A stretch of DNA of 42,142 nt from an uncultured Flavobacterium sp. Its GTDB lineage: Bacteria; Bacteroidota; Bacteroidia; Flavobacteriales; Flavobacteriaceae. The notes beneath the pieces were generated by a model that was not told where the DNA came from, searched no databases, and was given only the letters and a program-made list of their open reading frames with translations. The stretch is taken from contig NZ_CANRNX010000012.1 in NCBI RefSeq assembly GCF_947632075.1, positions 1 through 42,142 on the forward strand, given 5' to 3'. Made by a program: the position numbers and the translations under genes. How positions within the stretch are numbered: position 1 is the first letter of the stretch; each line of letters opens with the position of its first letter. Below, piece by piece: positions 1 through 8,824 of this stretch.

Positions 1-28
1 ACGAATTATGGTTACCCACTTTTTTCAT
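1..28 (-). CDS. possible 5' end of a gene running off the left edge
   Basis: On the reverse strand an ATG at 28 opens a frame starting MKKVGNHNS that runs off the window. A TAnnTTTG box on the same strand at 117-124 could drive it through a leader of about 80 nt. Nine residues are too few to identify a product. This is a tentative call based only on an open start and an upstream promoter-like box. Confidence 0.25.
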
Positions 29-116
29 AGTTAAAAAATGATTATCAACTAATTTTGGTTTAAAATTCCTATTAAAAACAACAGACCCTTTTACACCTTT
101 TATTTATAAACTCCGA

Positions 117-124
117 CAAAAATA
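117..124 (-). promoter_or_regulatory. candidate reverse promoter -7 box (TATTTTTG)
   Basis: The reverse strand reads TATTTTTG, a full match to the Bacteroidota -7 consensus TAnnTTTG. It points toward the left edge and would serve the partial gene there. No clear -33 element was recognised. Confidence 0.35.
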
Positions 125-222
125 CAACATAACAATCACTAACAAAAACCTCATTTACTATAAATTGTAATTTATAAACATTCTAAATAACATGATTTAT
201 TCAGTATATTTTAAAGAAATTG

Positions 223-230
223 TAATTTTG
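223..230 (+). promoter_or_regulatory. -7 box (TAATTTTG) of the SPOR gene
   Basis: TAATTTTG matches TAnnTTTG and ends 18 nt before the ATG at 249. It lies downstream of the first in-frame ATG (192), so transcripts from it could only use the 249 start. The position therefore helps decide the start codon. Confidence 0.55.
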
Positions 231-248
231 TATCAAATCCTATTCATT

Positions 249-638
249 ATGAAGAATTTAAGAAATCTGTTTGTGTGTTTTATCACAATTTTAACATTTT
301 TATTCATACAGAAAACTTCAGCTCAATCAACTCAATTTAATCTTAGTCAAGACCATAGCTTTGAAAAATTACTTGATCAAAAGAAACTTTTTAACAATAA
401 TTTTTCAATTTATAAGAATTTTTCTATTCAACTTTACTATGGTGATAAATCAGAATCTGAAAAAAAATTCAACGAATTTAAAAACAATCACCCAAATATA
501 GATGCAACCATAATTTACTCAGAACCGAAGTACAAATTAATTGTTGGAAACTATAGAAATAAAATTGACGCCGAAAGAAATCTAATTAATTTAAGAAGAT
601 TTTATCCAGAAGCATTCATTGTCAGATTAACAAAATAG
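249..638 (+). CDS. secreted SPOR-domain protein
   Basis: The protein has 129 residues. An N-terminal signal peptide (hydrophobic stretch ending KTSAQS) indicates export. The C-terminal ~75 residues look like a SPOR domain: IQLYYG, then a helix rich in Lys/Glu, then YKLIVGNYRNKIDAE and a closing FIVRL. SPOR domains bind denuded glycan strands of peptidoglycan, often at the division septum. The 249 start is preferred over the ATG at 192 because it places the signal peptide at the N-terminus and lies just after the -7 box at 223-230. The gene is monocistronic and converges on leuS across a shared terminator. Fold assignment is by eye; no partner can be inferred. Confidence 0.75.
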   Translation: MKNLRNLFVCFITILTFLFIQKTSAQSTQFNLSQDHSFEKLLDQKKLFNNNFSIYKNFSIQLYYGDKSESEKKFNEFKNNHPNIDATIIYSEPKYKLIVGNYRNKIDAERNLINLRRFYPEAFIVRLTK

Positions 639-669
639 AAAAAGCCTTTCAAATTGAAAGGCTTTTTCT
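637..669. terminator. bidirectional terminator between SPOR gene and leuS
   Basis: A perfect 14-bp stem (637-650 with 656-669) has a 5-nt loop AAATT and A/T runs at both ends, so each strand shows a U-tract. It overlaps the SPOR stop codon and sits 6 bp from the leuS stop codon, so it can serve both convergent genes. Confidence 0.9.
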
Positions 670-675
670 ATTCAT

Positions 676-3507
676 TTAAAATCCTGCAATATTGATAATT
701 TTACCAGGAACAATAATAATTTTTTTAGGTTCTTTACCTGCTAATTGCGCAATAGTTCTTTCATCATTCATAATAATCTCTTGAATTTGCTCTGCAGTTA
801 AATCTAATGGTAATTCAATTTTAAATCTCATTTTCCCGTTAAACGAAACTGGATATTCTTTTGAACTTTCTACCAAATGTTTTTCTTCATATTTAGGATA
901 AGCAACTTCTGAAATAGAACCTGAATTTCCTAACAGACTCCATAACTCTTCTGCAATATGAGGAATATAAGGCGAAACTAAAATTGCCAAAGGTTCTAAA
1001 ATTGCTTTATGATGACATTTTTGTTGCGTTAATTCATTTACACAAATCATAAATTGGGAAACTGAAGTATTGAAAGAGAAATTCTCTATATCTTCAGAAA
1101 CTTTCTTAATAGTTTTATGTAACGTTTTATACATTTCTTTTGTTGGCTCTTCGTCAACAACAATTACACCATTATCATCTGCATATAATTTCCATAATTT
1201 TTTTAAGAAACCTGCTACACCAGTAATTCCGGCAGTGTTCCAAGGCTTAGCTTGTTCTAACGGACCTAAGAACATTTCGTATAAACGTAACGTATCTGCT
1301 CCGTATTCTTCACTAATCTCATCTGGATTAACTACATTGAATTTAGATTTAGACATTTTTTCAACTTCATGTCCTACGATGTATTTTCCTGAGTCTTCTA
1401 AAATAAATTCTGCATTTGCAAAATCAGGACGCCAAGCTTTAAATCCATCAACATCTAATTCTGAAGAATTATTTACTAAAGAAACATCTGCATGAATTGG
1501 CTGCACTTTATATTCACCAATTTTTCCTTTTGAAACAAAAGTATTAGTTCCTTTAATTCTGTAAACAAAAGCAGAAGTTCCTAAAATCATTCCTTGGTTA
1601 ATTAATTTTTTAAAAGGCTCTTCAGCTTTAACAAAACCACGATCTTTTAAAAACTTATTCCAAAAACGAGAATATAATAAGTGACCTGTTGCATGTTCAC
1701 TACCTCCTATATATAAGTCAACACTATCCCAATATGCAATAGCTTCTTGAGAAGCAAAGTCAGTTGGATTTTCAGCATCCATATAACGTAACCAATACCA
1801 AGAAGACCCTGCCCAACCTGGCATTGTATTCAATTCTAACGGGAAAATAGTTTCGTTATTTATTAAGGAGTTATCTACAACCTTATTATTAATAGTATCC
1901 CAAGCCCAAACAGAAGCATTTCCTAATGGTGGTTGCCCATCTTCTGTTGGAAGGTATTTTTCAACTTCTGGTAAAACAATTGGTAAAAATTTCGCATCAA
2001 TCATTTTAGGTAATCCGTTCACGTAATAAACTGGGAACGGTTCTCCCCAATAACGTTGACGTGAGAAAACAGCATCACGTAAACGGTAATTTACTTTTGC
2101 TTTTCCTGCACCAATCGCTTCTAAATGTTCAATAACTTTTTTAGTTCCTTCTTTATAATCTAATCCGTTTAAGAAATCAGAATTCACTAATTCAAAACCA
2201 GATTTTTCTCCGTAAGCAGCTTCAGAAATATCTTGATTAAAAATATTTTTAATCTCAGGCATTCCTTCTGTCACTTTAAAGAAATTAGCAAAAGCATAAT
2301 CACGCTCGTCACCACAAGGAACCGCCATTACAGCACCAGTTCCGTAACCAGCTAAAACGTAATCACCAATCCAAACCGGAATTGGTACTTTTGTAAACGG
2401 ATGTTCTGCATAAGCACCTGTGAAAACTCCTGAAATAGTTTTAACATCTGCCATACGCTCACGCTCGCTTCTTTTTGCAGTAGCTTCGATATAAGCTTCA
2501 ACAGCTTCTTTTTGTTCTGGAGTTGTGATTTTAGAAACCAATTCGTGCTCTGGCGCTAAAGTCATAAATGTTACTCCAAAAATTGTATCAGGACGCGTTG
2601 TAAAAACTTCAATTGTATCATCAGATTCCTTTAAGTTAAAAGTAACCGATGCTCCAACAGATTTTCCAATCCAGTTACGTTGCGACTCTTTAATAGATTC
2701 AGACCAATCAATTTCATCTAAACCTTGAAGTAAACGTTCTGCATAAGCTGAAATACGCATAGACCATTGCGTCATTTTTTTACGAATAACCGGATGACCA
2801 CCACGCTCAGAAACTCCATTAATAATTTCGTCATTCGCTAAAACAGTTCCTAAAGCCGGACACCAGTTTACTTCTGTTTCTGCTAAATACGTTAATCTAT
2901 ATTGTAATAAAATTCTTTCTTTTTGATCTTCAGAAAAAGCATTCCATTGTTCAGCTGTGAATGGTTCAATATTTTCATCAGAAACTGCTTGTACATTTGC
3001 ATTTCCTTCTTTCGAAAAAATATCGATTAAAGTACAAATACTTTCAGCTTTATCTGTAACCTTATTATACCATGAATTGAACAATTGAATAAAAATCCAT
3101 TGTGTGTGTTTGTAATATTCAGGAGTTGAAGTACGCACTTCTCTACTCCAATCGAATGAGAAACCAATTTTATCTAATTGTTCTCTATATCTATTAATAT
3201 TAGCTTCTGTAGTAATTGCAGGATGCTGACCTGTTTGAATTGCATATTGTTCTGCAGGTAAACCAAATGAATCATAACCTTGAGGATGCAAAACATTAAA
3301 TCCTTGATGACGTTTGAAACGCGCATAAATATCCGAAGCAATATAACCTAACGGATGCCCAACGTGTAACCCAGCTCCAGACGGATAAGGAAACATATCT
3401 AACACATAATATTTAGGTTTATCTGAATCGTTTTTTGCTTTGAACGTTTGGTTTTCGCTCCAATATTTTTGCCATTTGGCTTCTATCTCGTTCGGATTGT
3501 ATTTCAT
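676..3507 (-). CDS. leuS: leucyl-tRNA synthetase
   Basis: This class I aminoacyl-tRNA synthetase charges tRNA-Leu in the cytoplasm. The protein has 943 residues. The HIGH signature appears as HVGH near residues 48-51 after FPYPSG, and the KMSKS loop is present intact ([10 protein letters not shown]) in the C-terminal half. An editing (CP1) domain region with the TTRPDT motif is present. The ATG at 3507 ([12 protein letters not shown]) is preferred to an upstream TTG at 3519, because leucyl-tRNA synthetases usually begin with this short segment. The length fits the Bacteroidota form of the family. It has its own promoter box at 3589-3596 and diverges from ftsX. Confidence 0.97.
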   Translation of the reverse strand: MKYNPNEIEAKWQKYWSENQTFKAKNDSDKPKYYVLDMFPYPSGAGLHVGHPLGYIASDIYARFKRHQGFNVLHPQGYDSFGLPAEQYAIQTGQHPAITTEANINRYREQLDKIGFSFDWSREVRTSTPEYYKHTQWIFIQLFNSWYNKVTDKAESICTLIDIFSKEGNANVQAVSDENIEPFTAEQWNAFSEDQKERILLQYRLTYLAETEVNWCPALGTVLANDEIINGVSERGGHPVIRKKMTQWSMRISAYAERLLQGLDEIDWSESIKESQRNWIGKSVGASVTFNLKESDDTIEVFTTRPDTIFGVTFMTLAPEHELVSKITTPEQKEAVEAYIEATAKRSERERMADVKTISGVFTGAYAEHPFTKVPIPVWIGDYVLAGYGTGAVMAVPCGDERDYAFANFFKVTEGMPEIKNIFNQDISEAAYGEKSGFELVNSDFLNGLDYKEGTKKVIEHLEAIGAGKAKVNYRLRDAVFSRQRYWGEPFPVYYVNGLPKMIDAKFLPIVLPEVEKYLPTEDGQPPLGNASVWAWDTINNKVVDNSLINNETIFPLELNTMPGWAGSSWYWLRYMDAENPTDFASQEAIAYWDSVDLYIGGSEHATGHLLYSRFWNKFLKDRGFVKAEEPFKKLINQGMILGTSAFVYRIKGTNTFVSKGKIGEYKVQPIHADVSLVNNSSELDVDGFKAWRPDFANAEFILEDSGKYIVGHEVEKMSKSKFNVVNPDEISEEYGADTLRLYEMFLGPLEQAKPWNTAGITGVAGFLKKLWKLYADDNGVIVVDEEPTKEMYKTLHKTIKKVSEDIENFSFNTSVSQFMICVNELTQQKCHHKAILEPLAILVSPYIPHIAEELWSLLGNSGSISEVAYPKYEEKHLVESSKEYPVSFNGKMRFKIELPLDLTAEQIQEIIMNDERTIAQLAGKEPKKIIIVPGKIINIAGF

Positions 3508-3588
3508 TTTACCGTACAATTTTCCTTAATTAACTAATATTCAAATAATTAAAAACAAACACTCAAGATTCGTTTTTAAAAAGTTTCA

Positions 3589-3596
3589 CAAAAATA
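3589..3596 (-). promoter_or_regulatory. leuS -7 box (TATTTTTG, reverse)
   Basis: A full TAnnTTTG match on the reverse strand gives leuS a leader of roughly 75 nt. The 180-bp region between leuS and ftsX holds no other gene. No equally good box was found for ftsX; the best forward candidates are TAATTTTC-like and imperfect. Confidence 0.5.
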
Positions 3597-3686
3597 AACT
3601 ATATTTATAAGAAATGTAAATCTTTACGCGATATAATGGCTGAAAAATAATTTTCTTTAGTATTTTTACCCTTTAAAATTTGAAAT

Positions 3687-4562
3687 ATGGCAAGTTCGTT
3701 TGAGAGATATCAAAAAAGAAGACTAATATCTTCATACTTTTCGGTTATCTTAAGTATCTTTTTAGTATTATTTTTATTGGGTTCATTGGGTTTATTTTTA
3801 ATAAACTCTGAAAAAATATCAAATAATTTTAGAGAAAACATTCCAATGTCAATCTATTTCAAAGATAAAGCTACTGCAACAGATTTAGCTAAATTTGAAG
3901 AATCTTTAAAAACAGCTCCATATATTAAAGACTATAAATTTGTACATAAAGATTCTGCTGCATTAGATCAGAAAGAAGTTATTGGTGAAGATTTTGTTCA
4001 TTTTTTAGGATTTAATCCACTTCAAAATTCTTATGACATTCGTTTTAACGGTGAATATGTTGAAAAAGACAGCATTAAAAACATTGAATTAACTTTTAAA
4101 GAAAATGATTTAATTGAAGATGTAGTTTACGATCAACAATTAATAGAATTGGTTAACGAAAACATTTCAAAAATCACATTTTGGATTTTAGTTATCAGTG
4201 GCGTTTTTGCATTCATTTCATTCTTATTAATTAATAGCTCATTACGGTTATCTGTTTACGCTAAACGGTTTATTATCAAAACCATGCAAATGGTAGGCGC
4301 AACAAAATCATTCATCAGAAAACCATTTATTTGGACAAGTGTAAAATTAGGAATGATTGGTTCAATCTTAGCAATTATAGGTGTTATAGCAATTGCATAT
4401 TACGTAGACTCTAAATTCCCAAGTTTATTAATTCTCGAAGATACAGAATCATTAATTATCGTTTGTGGCGGAATTTTTATTGTTGGAATTATCATAACTT
4501 ACATCAGCACGTTTTTTGCAACACAACGTTTCTTAAATTTAAAATCAGACGATTTATACTAA
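3687..4562 (+). CDS. ftsX: cell division protein FtsX (permease-like)
   Basis: The 291-residue inner-membrane protein has the FtsX layout. A short cytoplasmic N-terminus (FERYQKRRL) precedes a first membrane helix at about 14-40. A periplasmic domain follows (about 45-160), then three more helices near 163-187, 215-240 and 258-282. FtsX pairs with the ATPase FtsE and controls peptidoglycan hydrolases at division; ftsE is not in this window. It leads a close forward run with gaps of 4, 20 and 1 nt to the next three genes, a grouping dominated by envelope functions. Confidence 0.9.
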   Translation: MASSFERYQKRRLISSYFSVILSIFLVLFLLGSLGLFLINSEKISNNFRENIPMSIYFKDKATATDLAKFEESLKTAPYIKDYKFVHKDSAALDQKEVIGEDFVHFLGFNPLQNSYDIRFNGEYVEKDSIKNIELTFKENDLIEDVVYDQQLIELVNENISKITFWILVISGVFAFISFLLINSSLRLSVYAKRFIIKTMQMVGATKSFIRKPFIWTSVKLGMIGSILAIIGVIAIAYYVDSKFPSLLILEDTESLIIVCGGIFIVGIIITYISTFFATQRFLNLKSDDLY

Positions 4563-4566
4563 AAAT

Positions 4567-4806
4567 ATGGAAAATACAGAAAACAACGACAAACTTTTAT
4601 TTCATAAAGAAAATTACATCATTTTAATCATCGGATTAGCTGTAATCGCCTTAGGTTTCATCTTAATGTCTGGTGGTGGAAGTGATGATCCAAACGTTTT
4701 TAACAAAGACGTTTTCAGTTTCAGAAGAATTCGTTTAGCACCAACCGTAATCTTTTTAGGATTTGGAGTTTGTATCTATTCAATTTTCAAAAAACCAAAA
4801 AAATAA
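4567..4806 (+). CDS. DUF3098 small membrane protein
   Basis: The 79-residue protein has two predicted membrane helices (about 16-36 and 55-73). They are separated by a polar loop containing GGGSDDP and the conserved-looking NKDVFSFRRIRLAPTV. This matches the Bacteroidota DUF3098 family, whose function is unknown. It lies 4 nt after ftsX and 20 nt before uppP. Position alone suggests an envelope role, which remains inference. Confidence 0.8.
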   Translation: MENTENNDKLLFHKENYIILIIGLAVIALGFILMSGGGSDDPNVFNKDVFSFRRIRLAPTVIFLGFGVCIYSIFKKPKK

Positions 4807-4826
4807 CAAACATTAAAAACACTTAA

Positions 4827-5645
4827 ATGGATACATTACAAGCAATTATTATTGCTATTGTTGAAGGTTTAACAGAATACCTTCCAATTTCTTCAACAGC
4901 CCACATGGGATTTACTGCTGCATTAATGGGAATGGAAGAAACAGAATACCTTAAAATGTTTCAGGTTTCTATTCAATTCGGTGCAATTCTTTCTATTGTT
5001 GTTTTATATTGGAAAAAATTTTTCGATTTTTCAAATTTCAATTTCTACCTAAAACTTGCTTTTGCAGTAATTCCTGCGTTAGGATTAGGCTATTTATTAG
5101 ATGATAAAATTGAAGCTGTTTTAGGCAACCAAATTGCTATTTCTACAGTTTTAGTTTTAGGAGGTGTAGTGCTTTTATTTGTTGACAAATGGTTTAAAAA
5201 CCCGAAGATTAACGATGAAAAAGACATAACTTTCAAAAAAGCAATTACTATCGGTTTTTGGCAATGTTTAGCTATGATGCCCGGAACATCGCGTTCAGCA
5301 GCCTCGATAATCGGAGGAATGACTCAAGGTTTAAGCAGAAAAGCTGCAGCTGAATTTTCATTCTTTTTGGCTGTTCCAACCATGCTTGCAGTTACCGTTT
5401 ATTCGGTTTTTGTAAAAACTTGGGGAAAAGGTACAGAGTTTGAACAAAAAGGATATGAAATGATTTTAGCAACAAACGAAACCATTACAACTTTCATTAT
5501 CGGAAACGTAGTTGCCTTTATAGTTGCTTTAATTGCAGTAAAAACATTCATCAATGTATTAACTAAATATGGTTTCAAATTTTGGGGTTGGTACCGAATT
5601 ATAATCGGAATCATACTTTTAGTTTACTTCAACTTTTATAAATAA
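4827..5645 (+). CDS. uppP: undecaprenyl-diphosphatase (BacA/UppP)
   Basis: This inner-membrane enzyme dephosphorylates undecaprenyl pyrophosphate to recycle the lipid carrier for peptidoglycan and other surface polymers. The 272-residue protein carries both family signatures: EGLTEYLPISSTAH near residues 13-26, and PGTSRS at 152-157 with the key Arg156. It has about eight hydrophobic segments, and the length is typical. It sits between the DUF3098 gene and truB, with only one base before truB, so it is co-transcribed. Confidence 0.95.
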   Translation: MDTLQAIIIAIVEGLTEYLPISSTAHMGFTAALMGMEETEYLKMFQVSIQFGAILSIVVLYWKKFFDFSNFNFYLKLAFAVIPALGLGYLLDDKIEAVLGNQIAISTVLVLGGVVLLFVDKWFKNPKINDEKDITFKKAITIGFWQCLAMMPGTSRSAASIIGGMTQGLSRKAAAEFSFFLAVPTMLAVTVYSVFVKTWGKGTEFEQKGYEMILATNETITTFIIGNVVAFIVALIAVKTFINVLTKYGFKFWGWYRIIIGIILLVYFNFYK

Positions 5646-5646
5646 A

Positions 5647-6366
5647 ATGACAAAATTATCTCCTGAAGAATTTCAAGAAGGACAAGTTTTATTAATAGAC
5701 AAGCCCTTAACTTGGAGCTCGTTTCAAGCAGTTAATAAAGTAAAATATGCCCTAATTAAAAACTTAGGTTTGCCAAAAAAATTTAAAATTGGACATGCTG
5801 GTACTTTAGATCCCTTAGCTTCTGGTTTACTAATTATTTGTACAGGAAAATTCACAAAAAGAATTCAAGAATTACAAGGACAAATTAAAGAATACACGGG
5901 TACAATTACTGTTGGCGCAACTACACCATCTTACGATTTAGAAACGCAAATCAACGAAACATTCCCAACAGAACACATTACTAACGAATTAATATTAGAA
6001 ACAACTAAACAATTCATTGGCGAAATTGACCAGTTTCCTCCTATTTTTTCTGCATTAAAAAAAGACGGGAAACGTTTATACGAACATGCAAGAGCTGGAG
6101 AAGAAGTTGAAATTGCATCAAGAAAAATTGAAATATCAGAATTCGAAATCACTAGGATTGAATTACCTGAAATTGATTTTAGAGTAGTTTGTAGCAAAGG
6201 AACTTATATTCGCTCGTTAGCTTTTGATTTTGGTAAAGCATTAAATTCTGGCGGACATTTAACCGCTTTAAGAAGAACCAAAATTGGAAATTACAATGTA
6301 GAAAATGGTATTGAACCTTTAGCGTTTGAAAAAATATATAATCCAAATTTTAAAGAAGCTGAATAA
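5647..6366 (+). CDS. truB: tRNA pseudouridine(55) synthase
   Basis: TruB converts U55 of the tRNA T-loop to pseudouridine. The 239-residue protein contains the TruB signature GHAGTLDPLASG, with catalytic Asp55, and the later motif KGTYIRSLAFDFG. It lacks the extra C-terminal PUA domain of some homologues, as is usual for short forms. It begins one base after uppP, implying translational coupling. Confidence 0.96.
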   Translation: MTKLSPEEFQEGQVLLIDKPLTWSSFQAVNKVKYALIKNLGLPKKFKIGHAGTLDPLASGLLIICTGKFTKRIQELQGQIKEYTGTITVGATTPSYDLETQINETFPTEHITNELILETTKQFIGEIDQFPPIFSALKKDGKRLYEHARAGEEVEIASRKIEISEFEITRIELPEIDFRVVCSKGTYIRSLAFDFGKALNSGGHLTALRRTKIGNYNVENGIEPLAFEKIYNPNFKEAE

Positions 6367-6374
6367 GCTTCTTT
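6352..6374 (+). terminator. hairpin over the truB stop codon
   Basis: A 9-bp stem (AAAGAAGCT with AGCTTCTTT, loop GAATA) overlaps the truB stop and is followed by an interrupted T-rich stretch. It could be a weak terminator or an mRNA-processing hairpin that lowers expression of the downstream genes. The U-tract is poor. Confidence 0.4.
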
Positions 6375-6384
6375 ACTTTATTTT

Positions 6385-6930
6385 ATGAAAAAACACATTT
6401 TTATTAGCTTAATTACACTTAGTTTTATAAATAGTTTTTCACAAGAAAAAAATGCGAATTTTGTAAAATATCAAGCTATTGACTATCTTTTAATATTCAA
6501 TCCAAACTCAAACAAAAATGCTTATTTCGATGGAAATACAGGTAAAATGAGCGAACCTTCGAAGTTTGTTCTTGCCGGAATTGGTAGCCAATACGAATAC
6601 GGAATTATGTATAACAATTGGTTGAAACTTGGTGCTTTATCAGGAATTTACGCAAATATTTACGACAGTACTTACAGTATTCCTATCGCATCAAGTTTAA
6701 CATTAGCACCTAAAATCGGTTCTGAAACTCGAATTTACGGAAAGTTTGCTTACGGTTGGAACACTGCAATTGGTAGAGGAAATAAAAACGGAAAATTCAC
6801 CAATTATCAATTTGGAATTGAGTTTGAAAGTGATACAAAAATCTTCATCTTTGCAACAAATCATAATTTTGTAATAAAAAATCAAAACTATAGCACCATT
6901 GGAATTGGTTTTGGTGGAATACTTTTTTAA
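6385..6930 (+). CDS. secreted, outer-membrane-like hypothetical protein
   Basis: The 181-residue protein has a signal peptide (MKKHIFISLITLSFINSFSQ, cleavage near SFSQ). The mature part is rich in alternating aromatic and Gly residues (YEYGIMY, YGKFAYGWN, TIGIGFGGILF) and ends in Phe, as outer-membrane beta-barrels do. A barrel of about eight strands is plausible. No family was recognised. It starts 18 nt after truB, and 8 nt separate it from the next gene, so it is probably expressed with the YiiX-like hydrolase. Confidence 0.65.
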   Translation: MKKHIFISLITLSFINSFSQEKNANFVKYQAIDYLLIFNPNSNKNAYFDGNTGKMSEPSKFVLAGIGSQYEYGIMYNNWLKLGALSGIYANIYDSTYSIPIASSLTLAPKIGSETRIYGKFAYGWNTAIGRGNKNGKFTNYQFGIEFESDTKIFIFATNHNFVIKNQNYSTIGIGFGGILF

Positions 6931-6938
6931 TTATCATA

Positions 6939-7577
6939 ATGAAATCTATATTAAACTTAACACTTTTCTTCGCATTTTTTTTAGTTACTAATCAAAATAG
7001 CTATGCACAAAATGAAGAATTAAAAAACGGAGACCTATTATTCATTAATATCAATTGTGGGCCAATGTGCGAAGCTATAAACGCAGTTACAGAAGGCTAC
7101 AACGGAAACGATTTCAACCACATGGGAATGATTGTTTTAGACAACAATGATCATTTTGTTTACGAAGCAATTGGAAAATCTGTAGTTAAAACTCCTTTGA
7201 AAAAATTTATTTCTTATACGAAAGATCCAATTTATTTAGGCCGATTGAAAGAAAACTTCCAATATTTAATTCCAGATGCAATTGCATTTTCAGAAAAGCA
7301 ATTAGGCGTTCCGTATGACAATGATTTTATTTACGATAACGGAAAATATTATTGTTCTGAGTTAATCTATGATGCCTTTTTGAGAGCAAATGACAACAAT
7401 CCGTTTTTTAAACTTTTCCCAATGACTTATAAAGAACCAAATTCAGAAAGTTTTTTTCCAATTTGGGAAGAACATTTTAAAAAACAAGGTATTGCAATTC
7501 CAGAAGGTGAATTAGGTTGTAATCCAGGTGGAATGAGCTTAGACGAGAAAATTAATTTAAGAATAATTAATTTTTAA
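6939..7577 (+). CDS. YiiX/YebB-like NlpC/P60-type cysteine hydrolase
   Basis: The 212-residue protein has a signal peptide ending SYAQ, so it acts in the periplasm or beyond. Motifs of the permuted papain-like amidase group are visible: GDLLF at 31-35, His61 in NHMGMI, and Cys139 in YYCSELIYDAF. His61 and Cys139 are the likely catalytic pair. Members of this group cleave amide or thioester bonds in cell-wall or lipid substrates; the actual substrate is unknown. Pairing with the upstream barrel-like gene suggests an envelope function. Confidence 0.75.
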   Translation: MKSILNLTLFFAFFLVTNQNSYAQNEELKNGDLLFININCGPMCEAINAVTEGYNGNDFNHMGMIVLDNNDHFVYEAIGKSVVKTPLKKFISYTKDPIYLGRLKENFQYLIPDAIAFSEKQLGVPYDNDFIYDNGKYYCSELIYDAFLRANDNNPFFKLFPMTYKEPNSESFFPIWEEHFKKQGIAIPEGELGCNPGGMSLDEKINLRIINF

Positions 7578-7620
7578 TTATCTTTCATTAAGGAAAACCT
7601 TCACATTTAAATACCAAAAA

Positions 7621-8034
7621 ATGCTATCTAAAAAATGTAAATACGCGTTAAAAGCAATGGTTTGCTTAGCAAGAAACTATCAAAAAGGCAACCTTACAAC
7701 CGGTTTTATCGCTGAAAAAGAAAATATTCCAAAAAAATTTTTGGAGCAAATTTTATTAGAACTAAAACGCTGGAAATTAGTCAATAGCAAACAAGGAATT
7801 GGTGGCGGTTATTATTTACTAAAAAATCCAACTGAAGTAAACTTAGCTGATTTATATAGAATTTTCGACGGACCAATAGCTTTAACACCTTGCGTTTCGA
7901 TAAATTATTACGAAAAATGTGACGATTGTTTAGATGAAGCTACTTGCTATTTACGAAAACAATTAATTGAAATTCGAGATAAAACTCGAGAAAGCATGAT
8001 TGAAGCAACTTTAGATTCTTTCATAAAAGACTAA
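7621..8034 (+). CDS. Rrf2 family transcriptional regulator
   Basis: The 137-residue protein has an N-terminal winged helix (KCKYALKAMVCLA, then a recognition region around IPKKFLEQILLELK and the wing KQGIGGGYYL) typical of the Rrf2/CymR/IscR family. Four cysteines (C91, C100, C103, C109) fall where IscR-type members bind an Fe-S cluster. A redox or iron-sulfur input is therefore plausible. Its stop is 78 nt before cysH, and half-sites in that gap make it the likely local regulator of sulfate assimilation. The gene may be read from the upstream truB run or its own promoter; no clear -7 box was found. Confidence 0.88.
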   Translation: MLSKKCKYALKAMVCLARNYQKGNLTTGFIAEKENIPKKFLEQILLELKRWKLVNSKQGIGGGYYLLKNPTEVNLADLYRIFDGPIALTPCVSINYYEKCDDCLDEATCYLRKQLIEIRDKTRESMIEATLDSFIKD

Positions 8035-8049
8035 TTTTTTTATTTTCTA

Positions 8050-8088
8050 AAACTATACTTATTTGATATAGTTTATAGAATTACTATA
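8050..8088. promoter_or_regulatory. candidate Rrf2 operator: three alternating half-sites
   Basis: ACTATA (8052-8057), TATAGT (8067-8072) and ACTATA (8083-8088) recur at 15-16 bp spacing in alternating orientation. The first two form a perfect 8-bp inverted repeat, AAACTATA (8050-8057) and TATAGTTT (8067-8074). The second and third form another inverted repeat with 6-bp arms. They overlap the -33 and -7 elements of the cysH promoter, a placement suited to repression. Assignment to the Rrf2 protein is inference from adjacency. Confidence 0.55.
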
Positions 8089-8092
8089 TTTG
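8062..8092 (+). promoter_or_regulatory. promoter of the cysHDN operon
   Basis: TTTG (8062-8065) and TATATTTG (8085-8092) are separated by 19 nt, matching the Bacteroidota promoter pattern TTG-N17-23-TAnnTTTG. The ATG of cysH is 20 nt downstream. The -7 box overlaps the third half-site of the candidate operator. Confidence 0.75.
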
Positions 8093-8112
8093 TTTCTCCT
8101 AAAAAGTAAAGT

Positions 8113-8823
8113 ATGCAAACCACTTTAAAAGACAAATTCAACAAACTTATTGAACTAAAAATTCAAGATTTAAGCATTGAAGAACAGTTAAAATACCTTA
8201 CAACTAACTTTTCAGAAATTGTATTTTCTACCAGTTTCAGTTACGAAGATCAGGTAGTTACTCATTTAATAAATCAACAATCAATTGCAATTTTCACATT
8301 AGACACAGGCCGTTTATTTGATGAAACCTATGATACTTGGAACAGAACCTTATCTAAATACAAAATCAACATTAAAACGTTCACTCCTCCAACGAAAGAA
8401 CTTAGTGAGTTTTTAACTGAAAAAGGTCCTGATTCTTTTTATCGTTCGGTTGAAAACCGTAAAGAATGTTGCCATATTCGAAAAGTAATTCCATTAAAAA
8501 AAGCAATTGAGAATCAAGAAATTTGGATTACAGGATTAAGAGCTGAACATTCTCCGAATAGAAAAAACATGACTATTTTTGAATGGGATGAAACGCACCA
8601 AATCATAAAATACAATCCAATTTTAAATTGGAATACTCAAGAGGTTGAAAGTTTTATATCAGAAAATCAAATACCGTATAATCCATTACATAAAAAAGGA
8701 TTTGTGAGTATTGGTTGTGCACCTTGTACCCGTGCAATTAAAGAAGGAGAAGATTTTAGAGCAGGCCGTTGGTGGTGGGAAGATACTTCAAAAAAAGAAT
8801 GTGGACTTCATATACATAAATAA
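8113..8823 (+). CDS. cysH: assimilatory (phospho)adenylyl-sulfate reductase, Fe-S type
   Basis: This enzyme reduces activated sulfate to sulfite with thioredoxin. The 236-residue protein has the PAPS-reductase motif SFSYEDQ near 41-47. Two cysteine pairs, Cys119-Cys120 (CCHIRKVIPL) and Cys202/Cys205 (SIGCAPCT), would hold a [4Fe-4S] cluster. The reactive Cys230 lies in ECGLH near the C-terminus. The cluster cysteines mark the APS-type reductase, distinct from the cluster-free PAPS enzyme of E. coli. No adenylylsulfate kinase (cysC) is in the operon, which also favours APS as substrate. It is first in the operon and one base before cysD. Confidence 0.93.
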   Translation: MQTTLKDKFNKLIELKIQDLSIEEQLKYLTTNFSEIVFSTSFSYEDQVVTHLINQQSIAIFTLDTGRLFDETYDTWNRTLSKYKINIKTFTPPTKELSEFLTEKGPDSFYRSVENRKECCHIRKVIPLKKAIENQEIWITGLRAEHSPNRKNMTIFEWDETHQIIKYNPILNWNTQEVESFISENQIPYNPLHKKGFVSIGCAPCTRAIKEGEDFRAGRWWWEDTSKKECGLHIHK

Positions 8824-8824
8824 A

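Noticed and set aside
1070..1495. Open frame on the forward strand inside leuS (similar shadows at 11881-12234, 14632-14952, 39594-39848 and others)
   Set aside because: They lie wholly inside well-supported genes in other frames, lack family features and have compositions expected of antisense or out-of-frame reading.
8041..8112. Riboswitch before cysH (SAM type)
   Set aside because: The promoter -7 box lies 20 nt before the start codon, leaving no room for a transcribed aptamer. The inverted repeats fall over the promoter itself.
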